Assembly (NCBI GenBank): GCA_964396115.1
Contig: CAYNDL010000016.1
Span: forward strand, 1 to 20,422
From: CAYNDL01 sp964396115
Lineage (GTDB): Bacteria; Patescibacteriota; Andersenbacteria; UBA10190; CAIZMI01
Length of the DNA: 20,422 nt
Direction: 5' to 3'
Below are positions 20,334-20,422 of this stretch, one piece after another; the stretch's first letter is position 1; the number at the start of each line of letters is the position of its first letter. The position numbers were made by a program, and so were the translations under genes. The notes under the pieces were generated by a model. The model had not been told where the DNA came from. It did no database searches and saw only the letters and a program-made list of their open reading frames with translations.

Positions 20334-20422
20334 ATGATTGAGAATCTTGTGAGCTGGGTCGAGGTGTTTGTTGTCCTCGGCATCCTCAGTTCCATCGCGA
20401 TCGTTCTGCTTGGTTTTGGACG
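20334..20422 (+). CDS. N-terminal start of a membrane protein (3' truncated)
   Basis: From ATG 20334 the frame is open to the window edge (29 codons). It gives MIENLVSWVEVFVVLGIL and more hydrophobic residues, a single membrane helix or signal anchor near the N-terminus. AGG (20324-20326), 7 bases upstream, is a weak ribosome binding site that lies inside the arm of a small hairpin, so translation may be controlled by the leader. Too little is visible to name a family. Confidence 0.6.
   Translation, partial: MIENLVSWVEVFVVLGILSSIAIVLLGFG

Overview
The window looks like chromosome from a small-genome, uncultured bacterium, most likely a Patescibacteria (Candidate Phyla Radiation) lineage. This is an inference. 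It rests on small single-domain proteins, a DUF3352-like membrane protein directly behind pnp, a short DksA-like protein paired with a minimal LspA, many genes without a Shine-Dalgarno sequence beside others with perfect ones, and long gene-free spacers. TGA ends several genes (clpC, comM, the gene at 4741), so the code is the standard bacterial one, not the recoded Gly-TGA code of Gracilibacteria/Absconditabacteria. No rRNA, insertion sequence, CRISPR array or phage gene is visible.

Region 1 (1-5076) holds envelope or secreted proteins of unknown role in well-insulated units. A two-gene minus-strand operon encodes an SPFH/band-7 membrane protein and a two-helix membrane protein. Plus-strand genes encode a Pro/Thr-rich single-pass protein and a secreted Pro/Ala-rich protein. 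Two minus-strand secreted, aromatic-rich proteins follow. Most units have a near-consensus promoter, a good ribosome binding site and a hairpin terminator. The two-helix protein and the single-pass protein share a motif (I-[YH]-D-R-G...V-T-G), so they are probably related.

Region 2 (5147-6935) has a class II tRNA-Leu(UAG), its terminator, and a compact inverted-repeat element whose arms match the tRNA T-arm. A small unknown protein and a divergent GT4-like glycosyltransferase follow.

Region 3 (6936-14076) is the conserved core. It contains a Clp ATPase that joins a ClpE-like zinc finger to a full ClpC body, then rpsO (S15), a structured spacer, pnp (PNPase) and a DUF3352-like membrane protein.

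Region 4 (14077-16372) has no convincing gene. The first 1.75 kb is extremely AT-rich. The last 0.45 kb is different: a strong promoter followed by at least eight hairpins, one of them very long, ending in two mutually exclusive hairpins 20 bases before the dksA-like gene. This is the best candidate for an undescribed structured RNA.

Region 5 (16373-19827) contains a DksA/TraR-like protein and LspA (with Glu where a catalytic Asp is expected), a GlsB/YeaQ-type membrane protein, a 51-52 aa basic protein, an unknown minus-strand protein, and comM/yifB, probably leaderless. Region 6 (19828-20422) has an operator-like palindrome, a consensus promoter and a second structured RNA of about 380 nt leading into a membrane protein cut off by the window edge.
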